A stretch of DNA of 64,000 bases from positions 2,604,001 through 2,668,000 of the forward strand of contig CBDCMP010000007.1 of assembly GCA_965218985.1 (NCBI GenBank), given 5' to 3'. The notes below the pieces were generated by a model that made no database searches, was not told the origin of the DNA, and saw only the letters and a list, made by a program, of their open reading frames with translations. A program made the position numbers and the translations under genes. How positions within the stretch are numbered: position 1 is the stretch's first letter; each line of letters starts with the position of its first letter. This DNA is from Pseudopedobacter sp965218985 (GTDB lineage Bacteria; Bacteroidota; Bacteroidia; Sphingobacteriales; Sphingobacteriaceae). Below are positions 1 through 8,306 of this stretch, piece by piece.

Positions 1-2
1 CA

Positions 3-50
3 GACCGCCCTGTGGTGGATAGAACCAATGATATGCCCGCAGACAAGTAA
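3..50 (+). CDS. 3' end of a gene cut by the window edge (tentative)
   Basis: The first 50 bases can be read as the last 15 codons of a gene ending DRPVVDRTNDMPADK with TAA at 48-50. A strong terminator hairpin follows at once, which supports a gene end on the plus strand. Another frame also stays open to a stop a few bases later, so the frame is a choice based on residue composition. No function can be assigned. Confidence 0.3.
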   Translation, partial: DRPVVDRTNDMPADK

Positions 51-54
51 ATAA

Positions 55-85
55 AAAAGGGGCAGCAGAATCTGTTGCCCCTTTT
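55..85 (+). terminator. Rho-independent terminator
   Basis: A hairpin with a 14-bp stem (AAAAGGGGCAGCAG pairing with CTGTTGCCCCTTTT, one G.U pair) and a 3-base loop is flanked by A and T runs. It lies 5 bases after the stop of the gene entering from the left and can also serve the convergent minus-strand gene at 116-565. Confidence 0.75.
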
Positions 86-115
86 CATTTTTATCATTTT
101 TTAGCATTTAGCTGA

Positions 116-565
116 TCAAGCTATTTGTATATCTTCCATTCTGGAGAAGAAGTTTTCAAAATTCACTGTATTGCCGCTCAGCCAGTTCAACATGGCAAAA
201 ATCCCTTTCTCTTCCTCTTTCACATTCTCTCCGGTTAAAGCTACAAAATCTTTCATCACTGCAGGAATTACTTGAAGAGACACTTCCTTTGCTGCAGCAT
301 TGCTGATCCCGTAATACTTATTTAAACGATTACAGTATTTATTGATCATCATTTTTACCACCGTGTTCTGCTCCGATTTCTTCGAACGGAAAAAACTCAT
401 CAGGTCTTTCACTCTCCCATTATCAAGTTCAGATCTTAATACATCAAAAATCACTCCTGAAGCGTCATTTGCCACAGCTTCCAGAGAGCTTTCTGCTATC
501 CCAGCATTCAAGAAAACTTCTTTATCAGCGTTTTCTTTGACCAATTGATTTAGTTTTTCAAACAT
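116..565 (-). CDS. Conserved hypothetical cytosolic protein, DUF937/DUF2780-like
   Basis: 149 residues, mostly helical by composition, with no signal peptide or membrane segment. The N-terminus (MFEKLNQLVKENADKEVF) and the repeated small helices resemble short Bacteroidota proteins of the DUF937/DUF2780 type, for which no biochemical role is established. That resemblance is from memory of the family pattern, not an alignment. It is a single gene ending close to the bidirectional terminator at 55-85. Confidence 0.6.
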   Translation of the reverse strand: MFEKLNQLVKENADKEVFLNAGIAESSLEAVANDASGVIFDVLRSELDNGRVKDLMSFFRSKKSEQNTVVKMMINKYCNRLNKYYGISNAAAKEVSLQVIPAVMKDFVALTGENVKEEEKGIFAMLNWLSGNTVNFENFFSRMEDIQIA

Positions 566-707
566 TTTTTTAAGGATGTAATCGTGATTATTAAATTATG
601 TACAAATGAAACGATTATGTATCATAAATACAAATATTTATATGATTTTTTTAAGAAAATTTACTATAATCAAACATTTTTTGTTAAAATAAAAATAATC
701 AATAGCC

Positions 708-749
708 AAAAAAAGAACCTATAAATTTAATATAAAGGTTCTTTTTTTT
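708..749 (-). terminator. Rho-independent terminator of the OmpA-like gene
   Basis: A 13-bp stem (AAAAAAAGAACCT with AGGTTCTTTTTTT) encloses a 15-base AT-rich loop. It lies 23 bases past the stop of the minus-strand OmpA-like gene, with a T run on the minus strand. Confidence 0.7.
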
Positions 750-772
750 AACTCTTGAGCCAGCCAGTTGTG

Positions 773-1462
773 TTAGTTACTGGTTGCGGCAGCTTTAGCC
801 TCAGCCTTCATCTTATCATTAGCAACAATCACAATCTCTACCCTTCTATTTAATGCTTTGCCTTCCTCCGTATCGTTTGAAGCTATTGGCTCGGTCTCCC
901 CTTTTCCTATTGTTTTCAAACGACTGTAATCAACACCCTGAGCAACTGCATAAGTTTTTACGGCATCAGCTCTCTGCTTAGATAATTTCATGTTATAAGC
1001 ATCTGTGCCCACAGCATCTGTATGTCCAATGATCTGAATATCAGTATCCGGATATTTGTTTAATGATGCAGCCAGGTTATCAATGTTCTGCTTGGCATTT
1101 GCAGTTAAAGCAGACTGGTCAAATCCGAAAAGAATACCAGAATCAAATTTCACGATGATACCTTCTCCTGCGGGGATAACTTCTGCCCCGGGGACAGTTT
1201 TTTCAATCTCTGCAGCTTGTTTATCCATGTTGCGACCAATTAAAGCTCCGGCTGTACCGCCGATTGCGCCTCCAATAATGGCCCCAACTGCTGTGTTACC
1301 TGCCTTTTTTCCTATCAATGCGCCGATGGTACCGCCCGCTGCGGCACCTATACCTGCACCTTTTTGTGTTTTTGTTAAAGAATTACAAGCAGGCATCATT
1401 ATTATCGTTCCCATTATCGCCATTAAACCCAAGGCTGTAATTTTTAATTTATTAGTTTTCAT
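773..1462 (-). CDS. OmpA-family peptidoglycan-binding lipoprotein with glycine zipper
   Basis: 229 residues. A lipoprotein signal peptide ends at a lipobox with Cys26 (MMPAC). Residues about 34-80 are a glycine-zipper segment (repeats of GAxxGGxxGALIG) expected to pack in or against a membrane. Residues about 105-215 form an OmpA C-terminal domain, with IIGHTDAVG and NRRVEIVI marking the peptidoglycan-binding core. The architecture matches YiaD/Pal-like outer-membrane lipoproteins that tether the envelope to murein. The C-terminal tail (KAEAKAAATSN) is low complexity. It is monocistronic with its own terminator. Confidence 0.9.
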   Translation of the reverse strand: MKTNKLKITALGLMAIMGTIIMMPACNSLTKTQKGAGIGAAAGGTIGALIGKKAGNTAVGAIIGGAIGGTAGALIGRNMDKQAAEIEKTVPGAEVIPAGEGIIVKFDSGILFGFDQSALTANAKQNIDNLAASLNKYPDTDIQIIGHTDAVGTDAYNMKLSKQRADAVKTYAVAQGVDYSRLKTIGKGETEPIASNDTEEGKALNRRVEIVIVANDKMKAEAKAAATSN

Positions 1463-1539
1463 AATTTAATTCCATTTGTTTATTGTTGTTAAGTATTCAA
1501 AGCAAATGCCAAAAAATTAATTGTCTTAATAATATATAG

Positions 1540-2370
1540 ATGAACAGAAAGAAAATTCACAAAATTTCTGTGTTGGGCTGTGGATGGTTAGGCTTGCCCT
1601 TAGCAAACAAACTTATTGAAGCTGGTTATCAAGTAAAGGGCTCCACCACATCTAAAGATAAACTCGGTCTTTTGGCAACAACCGGAATTGACCCTTTTTT
1701 AGTACAGCTTAATCCCGAGATAGAGGGAGATGAAATCCGGTGTTTTCTGGAAACTGATTTATTGATCATCAATGTCCCGCCTGGAAGGCCAAAAGAAAAA
1801 GCAGATTTATATGAAGCTAAAATGAAACATCTTGCGGAAGCCATCAGACGATCAACCATCCATAAGCTCCTGTTCGTATCCTCAACTTCTGTATATCCTG
1901 AAGATAATTTGACAGTAGATGAGTTTACGGAAACTTACGCTCATTCAGATTCGGCACTAAGAATGCTGCAAGCAGAAAATATCTTCAATTCTTTACCAAA
2001 CCTGCAAACCACCATAATCAGAATGGCAGGCCTGATTGGGCCTGAAAGACATCCGGGCAGGTTCTTCGCCGGGAAGGAGAATATGCCCAACGGCCTGGCT
2101 CCGGTCAATTTAATTCATCTGGATGATTGTATCGGTATGATTAAACATATCATTCAAAACGGAATTTGGGGAGAAACATTTAACGGAGCAGCACCAACCC
2201 ATCCTGCTAAAATGGATTTCTATGATTTAGCGAGTTTGAAGCTTAACCATAAAAATGCGAACTTCGTCGTAGAGAAGAACAGCTATAAAGTGGTAAACTC
2301 AGAGAAGATCATGAATTATGGCTACGAATTTAAGCACCCTGACTTAATGGGATGGCTGCTTCAGACCTGA
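1540..2370 (+). CDS. NAD(P)-dependent epimerase/dehydratase-like protein (SDR, YeeZ-like)
   Basis: 276 residues. The N-terminal Rossmann motif reads VLGCGWLGLPLANKL (GxGxxG type), followed at about 107-113 by VSSTSVYP, the serine/tyrosine region of extended SDR enzymes. The canonical YxxxK is not obvious, as in YeeZ-type members, so the protein may bind NAD(P) without classical epimerase activity. It stands alone between the divergent OmpA-like gene and the LytS gene. The substrate is unknown. Confidence 0.75.
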   Translation: MNRKKIHKISVLGCGWLGLPLANKLIEAGYQVKGSTTSKDKLGLLATTGIDPFLVQLNPEIEGDEIRCFLETDLLIINVPPGRPKEKADLYEAKMKHLAEAIRRSTIHKLLFVSSTSVYPEDNLTVDEFTETYAHSDSALRMLQAENIFNSLPNLQTTIIRMAGLIGPERHPGRFFAGKENMPNGLAPVNLIHLDDCIGMIKHIIQNGIWGETFNGAAPTHPAKMDFYDLASLKLNHKNANFVVEKNSYKVVNSEKIMNYGYEFKHPDLMGWLLQT

Positions 2371-2472
2371 TTCATCCTACCAAAACGACCATTCATCTCT
2401 TAAATCTGCATGCTGTCGGTTATTGAATTTAAATGAACGGCAAGGTGGTTATATTTGAACACATTAATCATC

Positions 2473-3519
2473 ATGAGAGACTTTTTAAAATGTGCTTTAA
2501 ATGGATTGAAAATAGGAGGTGTGGTAGGTGCCATACTCGTGTGTTTTTACTTAGCCTCAGCCAACAAGATAGACTGGAGGAATGTGGCCTTAACGATTAT
2601 GTTTAGCGTCACTATAGCCACTTCTATCTCTTTCTTTGTGAAATTAGTGGATAAGTTTAGAGCCAAACACCGACCTAAAAATATCTTTTTGATTTGGGGA
2701 GCCTATTACCTAGCAGCCTTAATAGGGATGACCATTGCCAGTGAACTATGCTTTTTCATTTTAAATGTTTTCATCGAACATCAAAGCTATCAAGTATTCG
2801 CTGATCCCAAACAATTGCTCATCAACCTGTTGATTTCATTGGTAGTAACCACTGTTGTAGGATTTTATCAAAGTCAAAGAACTAACCTGGAAGTGAGGTT
2901 GAAAGAGAGAGAACTGGATATCATTAAGTTGAACCAGATGAAAACCCAGGCAGAGCTGCAAACTTTGCAATCGCGGATCAATCCTCATTTTCTATACAAT
3001 TCTTTAAACTCCATTGCCAGTTTGATTGCTATAGATGCCGATAAGGCCGAGGATATGACCTTAAAACTCTCCAAATTATTCAGGTATAGCATCAACACTC
3101 AAAACGCAAATTTAACCTCTGTGAAAGAGGAGGTGGATATTGTGAAGACTTACCTGGATATTGAAAGGGTGAGATTTGGTGACCGGATCAATTTTTTATT
3201 TGATGTTGATGAAGACACTTATTCAGAACAAATACCCCGTTTCATTTTACAACCCCTGATAGAAAACGCCATCAAACATGGCCTTCATGATAAAGCTACT
3301 CACGGAACACTGAAACTTCTGATAAAACAGGATGCAATTCACCTCATTTTAATTGTTGAAGATAATGGAAAGCCCTTTCCCACGGAATTGAATTCGGGAT
3401 ATGGCTTGCAAAGCACTTATGATAAACTGCAATTGTTGTATTCATCAGATTACCAGCTCCAAATCGTCAACGAACCCTTAAAACAGATAAAAATCATCAT
3501 TCCGAAAAGTTATGGATAA
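2473..3519 (+). CDS. LytS-type sensor histidine kinase (His_kinase family)
   Basis: 348 residues from the ATG at 2473; an upstream in-frame TTG at 2455 is less likely. Four membrane segments lie at about 12-30, 36-56, 72-98 and 108-130. A short coiled coil follows, then the His_kinase domain with the phospho-acceptor in INPHFLYNSLNS. The C-terminal ATPase shows FILQPLIENAIKHG (N box) and VEDNG (G1). The gene overlaps the downstream LytTR regulator by 8 bases, so the two form a cognate two-component pair. The sensed signal is not apparent. Confidence 0.92.
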   Translation: MRDFLKCALNGLKIGGVVGAILVCFYLASANKIDWRNVALTIMFSVTIATSISFFVKLVDKFRAKHRPKNIFLIWGAYYLAALIGMTIASELCFFILNVFIEHQSYQVFADPKQLLINLLISLVVTTVVGFYQSQRTNLEVRLKERELDIIKLNQMKTQAELQTLQSRINPHFLYNSLNSIASLIAIDADKAEDMTLKLSKLFRYSINTQNANLTSVKEEVDIVKTYLDIERVRFGDRINFLFDVDEDTYSEQIPRFILQPLIENAIKHGLHDKATHGTLKLLIKQDAIHLILIVEDNGKPFPTELNSGYGLQSTYDKLQLLYSSDYQLQIVNEPLKQIKIIIPKSYG

Positions 3520-4258
3520 AATCTCCTGCATCATCATAGAAGATGAAGAATTAGCCCGTCAAAGGCTGATCAGATTATTGAGCCCATTCACATTCATAGA
3601 AATCATTGCACAAGCTTCCAACGGACTGGAGGGATTGAAATTAGTGGAACAACACCAGCCCGGTTTAATTTTCCTGGATGTGGAGATGCCGGTGATGAAT
3701 GGTTTCGAAATGCTATCCAAAATAAAAAAGCAGCCTAAAGTGATCTTTACCACCGCTTACGATCAGTATGCCATCAAAGCTTTTGAAGAGAATTCTCTGG
3801 ATTATCTTTTAAAACCCATTGAGAAGGAACGTTTGAAGAAAAGTATGGAGAAATTGCAGGAAACACACCAGCCTATGGAACTTCCACTGCAACAATTATT
3901 AGATCAGCTGAAGCCTAAAAAGGAGATGAAAACTTTAACGGTGAAGATTGGCGATAAAATTCTGCTGGTTCAACTGAATCACATCGTTGCTATTGAAGCA
4001 GAGGATAAATATGTTTTTCTGCATACGGAAGATGGGAATAAACACTTGACGGATTTTACCCTCAGTAAATTGGAAGAACGACTTCCCGGGGATTTTTGTC
4101 GTATTCACCGCAGTATCATCATCAACACCGAAAAGATAAAGGAGATCAGGAAAAGTTTTAACGGAGCTTTAGTTTTTATGATGAATAACAGATCCCAAAG
4201 TAAATTTACCAGCAGCAGAAGCAATTCTGAAAGTTTAAGGGAGCGCTTTGAGATTTAG
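3512..4258 (+). CDS. LytTR-family response regulator
   Basis: 248 residues. A receiver domain (about 4-120) has the acidic pair IEDEE, the phospho-acceptor Asp in LIFLDVEMPVMNG, Thr in FTTAYD and Lys in LLKPI. A LytTR DNA-binding domain (about 140-245) includes the characteristic GDFCRIHRSIIIN. It is translationally coupled to the LytS-type kinase by an 8-base overlap. No operator could be identified. Confidence 0.94.
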   Translation: MDKISCIIIEDEELARQRLIRLLSPFTFIEIIAQASNGLEGLKLVEQHQPGLIFLDVEMPVMNGFEMLSKIKKQPKVIFTTAYDQYAIKAFEENSLDYLLKPIEKERLKKSMEKLQETHQPMELPLQQLLDQLKPKKEMKTLTVKIGDKILLVQLNHIVAIEAEDKYVFLHTEDGNKHLTDFTLSKLEERLPGDFCRIHRSIIINTEKIKEIRKSFNGALVFMMNNRSQSKFTSSRSNSESLRERFEI

Positions 4259-4272
4259 TGGAAATTTAAAGT

Positions 4273-4317
4273 CTAAAGTTAAAACCGCTCAACCTCAACG
4301 TGTATTTAACTTTAAAC
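4273..4317. repeat. AT-rich inverted repeat between convergent genes
   Basis: CTAAAGTTAAA is mirrored by TTTAACTTTAAA about 20 bases later. It lies between the LytTR regulator and the convergent rRNA methyltransferase and may terminate one or both transcripts. It lacks the GC core of a typical terminator, so this is tentative. Confidence 0.35.
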
Positions 4318-4342
4318 GCTGAACTTCAAACTCCAAACTTGA

Positions 4343-5527
4343 TTAATAAACCCGGCACAACAATCCTTTTAAATACTCTCCTTCGGGGAAAGAAATTCTG
4401 ATGGGATGATCCTCGGGTTGTCCAAACTGATGAATGATTTGCACTTCTTTACCCGCATCCAAAGCCGCCCATGCAATGATTTGTTTAAAAGTGGTCCTAT
4501 CCACGGCACCCGAACAGCTAAAAGTGGCCAGTAAGCCTCCACTCCCCAAAATCTGCATTCCCAAACGGTTCAAATCCTTGTATGCCCTGGCCGCCCGATC
4601 CAAAGCAGAACGTGAGGGTGCATATTTTGGCGGATCCAACACCACCACATCGAATTTCTCATGCTGCTCTTTAAATAGGCGCAGCTGCTTGTTCACATCA
4701 TTCTGTATCACTTCAGATTTTGAGGCATCAAATCCATTCAGCTGCACATTCTTCTTCAAGGTCTCCAAAGCAGGCACTGAACTATCTACTGACACAACGG
4801 AAGATGCCCCATTTGCCAATGCATTCAAACTGAAGCCCCCGCTATAGCTGAAACAATCCAACACCTTTCTCCCTTTTGCGTACGAAGCTAAAATCCTCCT
4901 GTTCTCACGCTGATCACAATAAAAACCAGATTTTTGCCCTTCTACAATATTGATGTGATAGTTAATGCCATTCTCCTTGACCTCCACAAAATCAGGAGGT
5001 GCCTCTCCCCATAACAATCCTCCGGAAGCGGTTAAACCATCATGAGCCCTTGCGCTTAAATCACTTTTATCAAAGATCCCTTTCACACCCGTCAGCTTTT
5101 GCAACTCCTCTAAAATCACCGGTTTCATTCGTTCCACACCTGATGTCAGGATCTGGAGTGATAAATATTCCCCATATTGATCCACAATCAGTCCCGGTAA
5201 ATAATCAGATTCGCTAAAAACTAAACGACAGGTGCTGGTTCCTCCTTTCAAAACATTGGCTCTTGCAGCAACAGCCAGTTGCAAACGTTGCCTCCACCAG
5301 TTATCGTCAGGAACTAATGTCTCCTCCCAGCTCAATAACCTCACCGCCACCCTCGAGGAATCATTGTAATGACCATAGGCCAAAAAATCACCTTTTTCAC
5401 TAGTCAACTTTACCAGATCTCCATTCTCCGTTTTACCCTGCACTTGTTGCAATGCCCCCGAGAATACCCAGGGATGTTTTTGTAGAACTGCTTTCTCCTT
5501 ACCTCGCTTTAAAACAATGCTTACCAT
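4343..5527 (-). CDS. Class I SAM-dependent rRNA methyltransferase (RlmI/YccW-like)
   Basis: 394 residues from the ATG at 5527; a longer form from 5587 would add 20 residues that match no domain. An N-terminal PUA-like domain (KRGKEKAVLQKHPWVFSGAL) precedes a Rossmann methyltransferase domain with DCFSYSGGFSLNAL (SAM binding), VLDPPKYAPSR and FSCSG motifs, as in enzymes that make 5-methylcytosine in 23S rRNA. The exact target nucleotide cannot be read from sequence. It is a single gene on the minus strand. Confidence 0.88.
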   Translation of the reverse strand: MVSIVLKRGKEKAVLQKHPWVFSGALQQVQGKTENGDLVKLTSEKGDFLAYGHYNDSSRVAVRLLSWEETLVPDDNWWRQRLQLAVAARANVLKGGTSTCRLVFSESDYLPGLIVDQYGEYLSLQILTSGVERMKPVILEELQKLTGVKGIFDKSDLSARAHDGLTASGGLLWGEAPPDFVEVKENGINYHINIVEGQKSGFYCDQRENRRILASYAKGRKVLDCFSYSGGFSLNALANGASSVVSVDSSVPALETLKKNVQLNGFDASKSEVIQNDVNKQLRLFKEQHEKFDVVVLDPPKYAPSRSALDRAARAYKDLNRLGMQILGSGGLLATFSCSGAVDRTTFKQIIAWAALDAGKEVQIIHQFGQPEDHPIRISFPEGEYLKGLLCRVY

Positions 5528-5796
5528 ATGCTGCAAATTAAGTAAAAACGGATGAGAAAAGATTTGAAAAGCAGAAGGATTGATCAATTTATTGGCTGCA
5601 GTTAGCTATATAGCCTAAAGGAGAATACGAACTGTATAAATACCGGCTTTAATTTTGGACCAAAACGAATGATTTTAAGCTAGTGTTAAGTTAAAATTAG
5701 AAAGTTAAAAGACTTATAGTATTGATAATAAGTAATTTAAAAAGATAATTTTTCTTTGTTTTATGATTAACTTTACACTAGATATCAAGCCTTCCG

Positions 5797-5841
5797 AAAT
5801 CATGCGGATGATTTTAAAAATGATAAGCATGACTTTGGTGA
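5797..5841 (+). repeat. Direct repeat, left copy (ATCATGCnnATGAT palindrome)
   Basis: A 45-bp unit opening with an AAATCATGCGGATGATTTT palindrome, repeated in the same orientation at 6840-6884 with about seven differences. The two copies bracket the RAYT element. A further partial palindrome (ATCATGCGCATGA) follows at about 5842-5854. The rest of 5588-6003 shows no gene. Confidence 0.7.
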
Positions 5842-5950
5842 ATCATGCGCATGAAATAAAAAAACAGAATAAGGCGTTTAAATCTACATTAGTATTTACC
5901 TATTTATAAAAAAAGAGATCATCAACAGCTATTGGTTATTCACCAAAGCC

Positions 5951-5986
5951 TAATTATGCTACCCAAGCGTCTTACCTATCATTAAA
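5951..5986 (+). repeat. Second direct repeat, left copy
   Basis: A segment opening TAATTATGCTACCCAAGC recurs in the same orientation at 6806-6840 as TAATTATACTACCTAAGC. It lies just outside the RAYT element, so the locus is flanked by two kinds of direct repeat. Confidence 0.55.
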
Positions 5987-6003
5987 ATTATACCGATTAT
6001 CCA

Positions 6004-6617
6004 GCTCCGTTAGGAGCAACCGCTTTGTAGAAAAAAAGCCCATGAAATTATTGCCCCGTAGGGGCTGCCCTTATTATTCTGGATGTTTGAAAATGTATCG
6101 TTCATCAAAATCTATGTTAAAATCGGATAAGATTTTACGGTATTCATCCATGAAACCAACCTTTTTATGGTGTTCCTGTTGGTTATGGATATATTTTACA
6201 GCCGTATCTATTTGGGAGTTGGAATGGCTAAACGCCCCGTAACCTTCCTGCCATTGAAATTAAAAGGCGTTAATCCGGTTTTGTTGATCCATTCGGATGA
6301 ATCACCCTTCACCAATTGCATCAGCTCTGAGATGGATTGCGATGGATGAAGTCCTGCAAATAAATGAAGATGATCCGGCATGTTGTTTATAGCCAACATC
6401 TTATGCTTGTTGTTTTGAACAATGGCATTTATGTATGAGCGTAGCCGCTGGTCCCATTCGGGATTTAATAAAGCCGCCCTGTTTTTTACCGCAAATACAA
6501 AGTGGATATATAGCTGTGTGTACGTATTGGCCATTAAGTATGATTTATAATTATGGGTTGCCCCTACGGGGCAGATGTAAATCAGTTGTTTTTTCACAAA
6601 GCGGTAGTCCCTCCGGG
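6004..6617 (-). mobile_element. RAYT element with inverted REP-pair ends
   Basis: The element is delimited by mirrored palindrome pairs. On the left are GCTCCGTTAGGAGC (6004-6017) and GCCCCGTAGGGGC (6053-6065), joined by a spacer containing AACCGCTTTGTAGAAAAAAAG. On the right are GCCCCTACGGGGC (6560-6572) and a CCCTCCGGG palindrome (6609-6617), joined by a spacer holding the inverse (TTTTTTCACAAAGCGGT). The spacers are 35 and 36 bases. This is the usual setting of REP-associated tyrosine transposases, which recognise such hairpins. Confidence 0.8.
6074..6534 (-). pseudogene. REP-associated tyrosine (Y1) transposase, one-base frameshift
   Basis: Reading from the ATG at 6534 gives MANTYTQLYIHFVFAVKNR, then the Y1 transposase metal-binding motif DHLHLFAGLHP (HxH type) and SEWINKTGLTPFNF. 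The frame then breaks near 6246. After skipping one position it resumes as WQEGYGAFSHSNSQID, TAVKYIHNQ and finally DERYIFKHPE with a stop at 6074. The catalytic Tyr region lies after the break. The locus is 461 bases, one short of 154 codons, consistent with a single deletion. It is probably inactive unless the shift is a sequencing error. Confidence 0.85.
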
Positions 6618-6805
6618 GCACATCATGGAAATCTCCGGAACCCCCGGGCATGTTTTTTTCATGCAATTTATTGTTAAAATAAGTTTATATCTATGATTAA
6701 ATCTTATTTGCAATAGCTTAAAAGGTGTATTTAAGGTTCAAGAATTTTTTTACATAAAGCCCGATTTTTATATAATTGAGTGTCTTTTTTAAGATATTGA
6801 TAAAT

Positions 6806-6840
6806 TAATTATACTACCTAAGCACCTTATTCATTTAAAA
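6806..6840 (+). repeat. Second direct repeat, right copy
   Basis: This is the right-hand partner of 5951-5986, in the same orientation, and it abuts the next repeat at 6840. Confidence 0.55.
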
Positions 6841-6884
6841 AATCATGCACATGATTTTTTAAATGAATAAGCATGATTTTGTGA
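6840..6884 (+). repeat. Direct repeat, right copy (ATCATGCnnATGAT palindrome)
   Basis: This is the right-hand partner of 5797-5841 and contains AAATCATGCACATGATTTT. The remaining stretch up to the gene at 7147 contains no convincing coding sequence. Confidence 0.7.
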
Positions 6885-7146
6885 GGTCCTGACCATGCTA
6901 TTAAATTAAGCTTGAGTGGTGTCAATCGGGGCAACAAGAATCCTCCCCATAAGGTTTTCCTATTAATTTCTATACTTATTTATAAGGTTTTCCCTGCGGT
7001 CAGCGTAAAGACTAAAAATATCTTACCTCAATGGCATTAGAGTTCTCATCAGCCCGATCTCAAGAAAACAGGTTTTTAAATTGGTATTATTTGAGGCTTT
7101 ATTTTACTTTAGCAATCATCATTAATCATGTTACAAAATCATTCAG

Positions 7147-8202
7147 ATGTTTTCTAAGAATTCCTGCCATTTCATTCTTCCTTTTATGCTCAGCCTTTTT
7201 TTCGCCTGTAAAGAGAAAAATGGCGCAGAAAGTAAAAATTCCTCATTTTTAAGTCCAGAGACTGGAACGATCGTGAAATCAGGCGAAAAAGTGAATCTTC
7301 ACCTCTCCTATGCGGATGGTTTGGTGGACTCTGTTCAGTATGTTGTAGACACAGCAAAAATTACAACTTTAACAGACACCGGAGCCTATCAGCTGCCAAC
7401 AGCTGGTTTGTCTTTAGGCAGCAGGCTCATCACTGCGAGAATCTTCAGAAAAGGCGTTTTGGAGGAGGCCACCACTAATATCGTATTGGTGAGCAACAAA
7501 AAGCCAGAACAGTATAGCTATAAAATAGTGAATACTTATCCACACTCCACCACTTCTTACACCGAAGGATTGGAATATCATGATGGTGATTTGTATGAAA
7601 GCACTGGCGTGGAAGGAAAATCTAAATTGTTAAAACTATCATTAGATGGCAAAATCTTGAAACAGCATGATTTAGAGAATCAGTATTTTGGAGAGGGCAT
7701 AACCGTTATCGGAGATAAAATCATCCAACTCACCTATACTTCAAAGGTGGGTTTTGAATACGATAAAAACAGTTTTAAGCTCCTAAAGACTTTTCCATAC
7801 AACCATGCTAATGAAGGATGGGGTTTAACTTTTAATGGCGAGACCATTTACAACACAGACGGGACCAACCGCATTTTCATGTTGGATAAAAACACCTATC
7901 TGCCTAAAGGTTATTTGGAAGTTTATGATGACAAAGGCCCGGTAGACAGCTTGAATGAACTGGAATGGGTAGATGGAAAGTTATATGCCAACATTTATCA
8001 ATCGGAACTGGTGGCCATCATTAATCCAACTAATGGAGAAGTGGAAGCTTACATCAATTTAATGGGATTACCCCATGCACCTGTTGCAGATGAGGGGAAT
8101 GATGTGCTCAACGGCATTGCTTATGATGCAAAAGGCAAGCGACTTTTCGTGACTGGGAAAGATTGGGATAAATTATTTCAGATAGAAGTGGTGAAGAATT
8201 AA
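7147..8202 (+). CDS. Glutaminyl-peptide cyclotransferase, lipoprotein (plant-type QC)
   Basis: 351 residues. A short lipoprotein signal ends at Cys21 (SLFFAC), placing the enzyme at the cell surface or in the periplasm. Residues about 120-350 form the five-bladed propeller of the papaya-type glutamine cyclotransferase family, with hallmarks SYTEGLEYHDGDLYESTG, GWGLTFNGETIYNTDG, LNELEWVDGKLYANIY and LNGIAYDAKGKRLFVTGK. The enzyme forms N-terminal pyroglutamate. In Bacteroidota many signal peptidases expose N-terminal Gln on exported proteins, so periplasmic cyclisation is a plausible job. About 85 extra residues before the propeller are unassigned. Confidence 0.88.
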   Translation: MFSKNSCHFILPFMLSLFFACKEKNGAESKNSSFLSPETGTIVKSGEKVNLHLSYADGLVDSVQYVVDTAKITTLTDTGAYQLPTAGLSLGSRLITARIFRKGVLEEATTNIVLVSNKKPEQYSYKIVNTYPHSTTSYTEGLEYHDGDLYESTGVEGKSKLLKLSLDGKILKQHDLENQYFGEGITVIGDKIIQLTYTSKVGFEYDKNSFKLLKTFPYNHANEGWGLTFNGETIYNTDGTNRIFMLDKNTYLPKGYLEVYDDKGPVDSLNELEWVDGKLYANIYQSELVAIINPTNGEVEAYINLMGLPHAPVADEGNDVLNGIAYDAKGKRLFVTGKDWDKLFQIEVVKN

Positions 8203-8306
8203 TCACCACTTTATAAGAAAGGTTAGGAGTGTCTGTCATCCCAGATAGGCAACACCTTTTGTAAAATTGAGCTTATTATTAAACGCTATTTTTATCGGAA
8301 AATGGG

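Noticed and set aside
2455..2472. TTG start extending the LytS-type kinase
   Set aside because: The ATG at 2473 gives the expected short cytosolic tip before the first membrane segment; the extension adds six residues without support.
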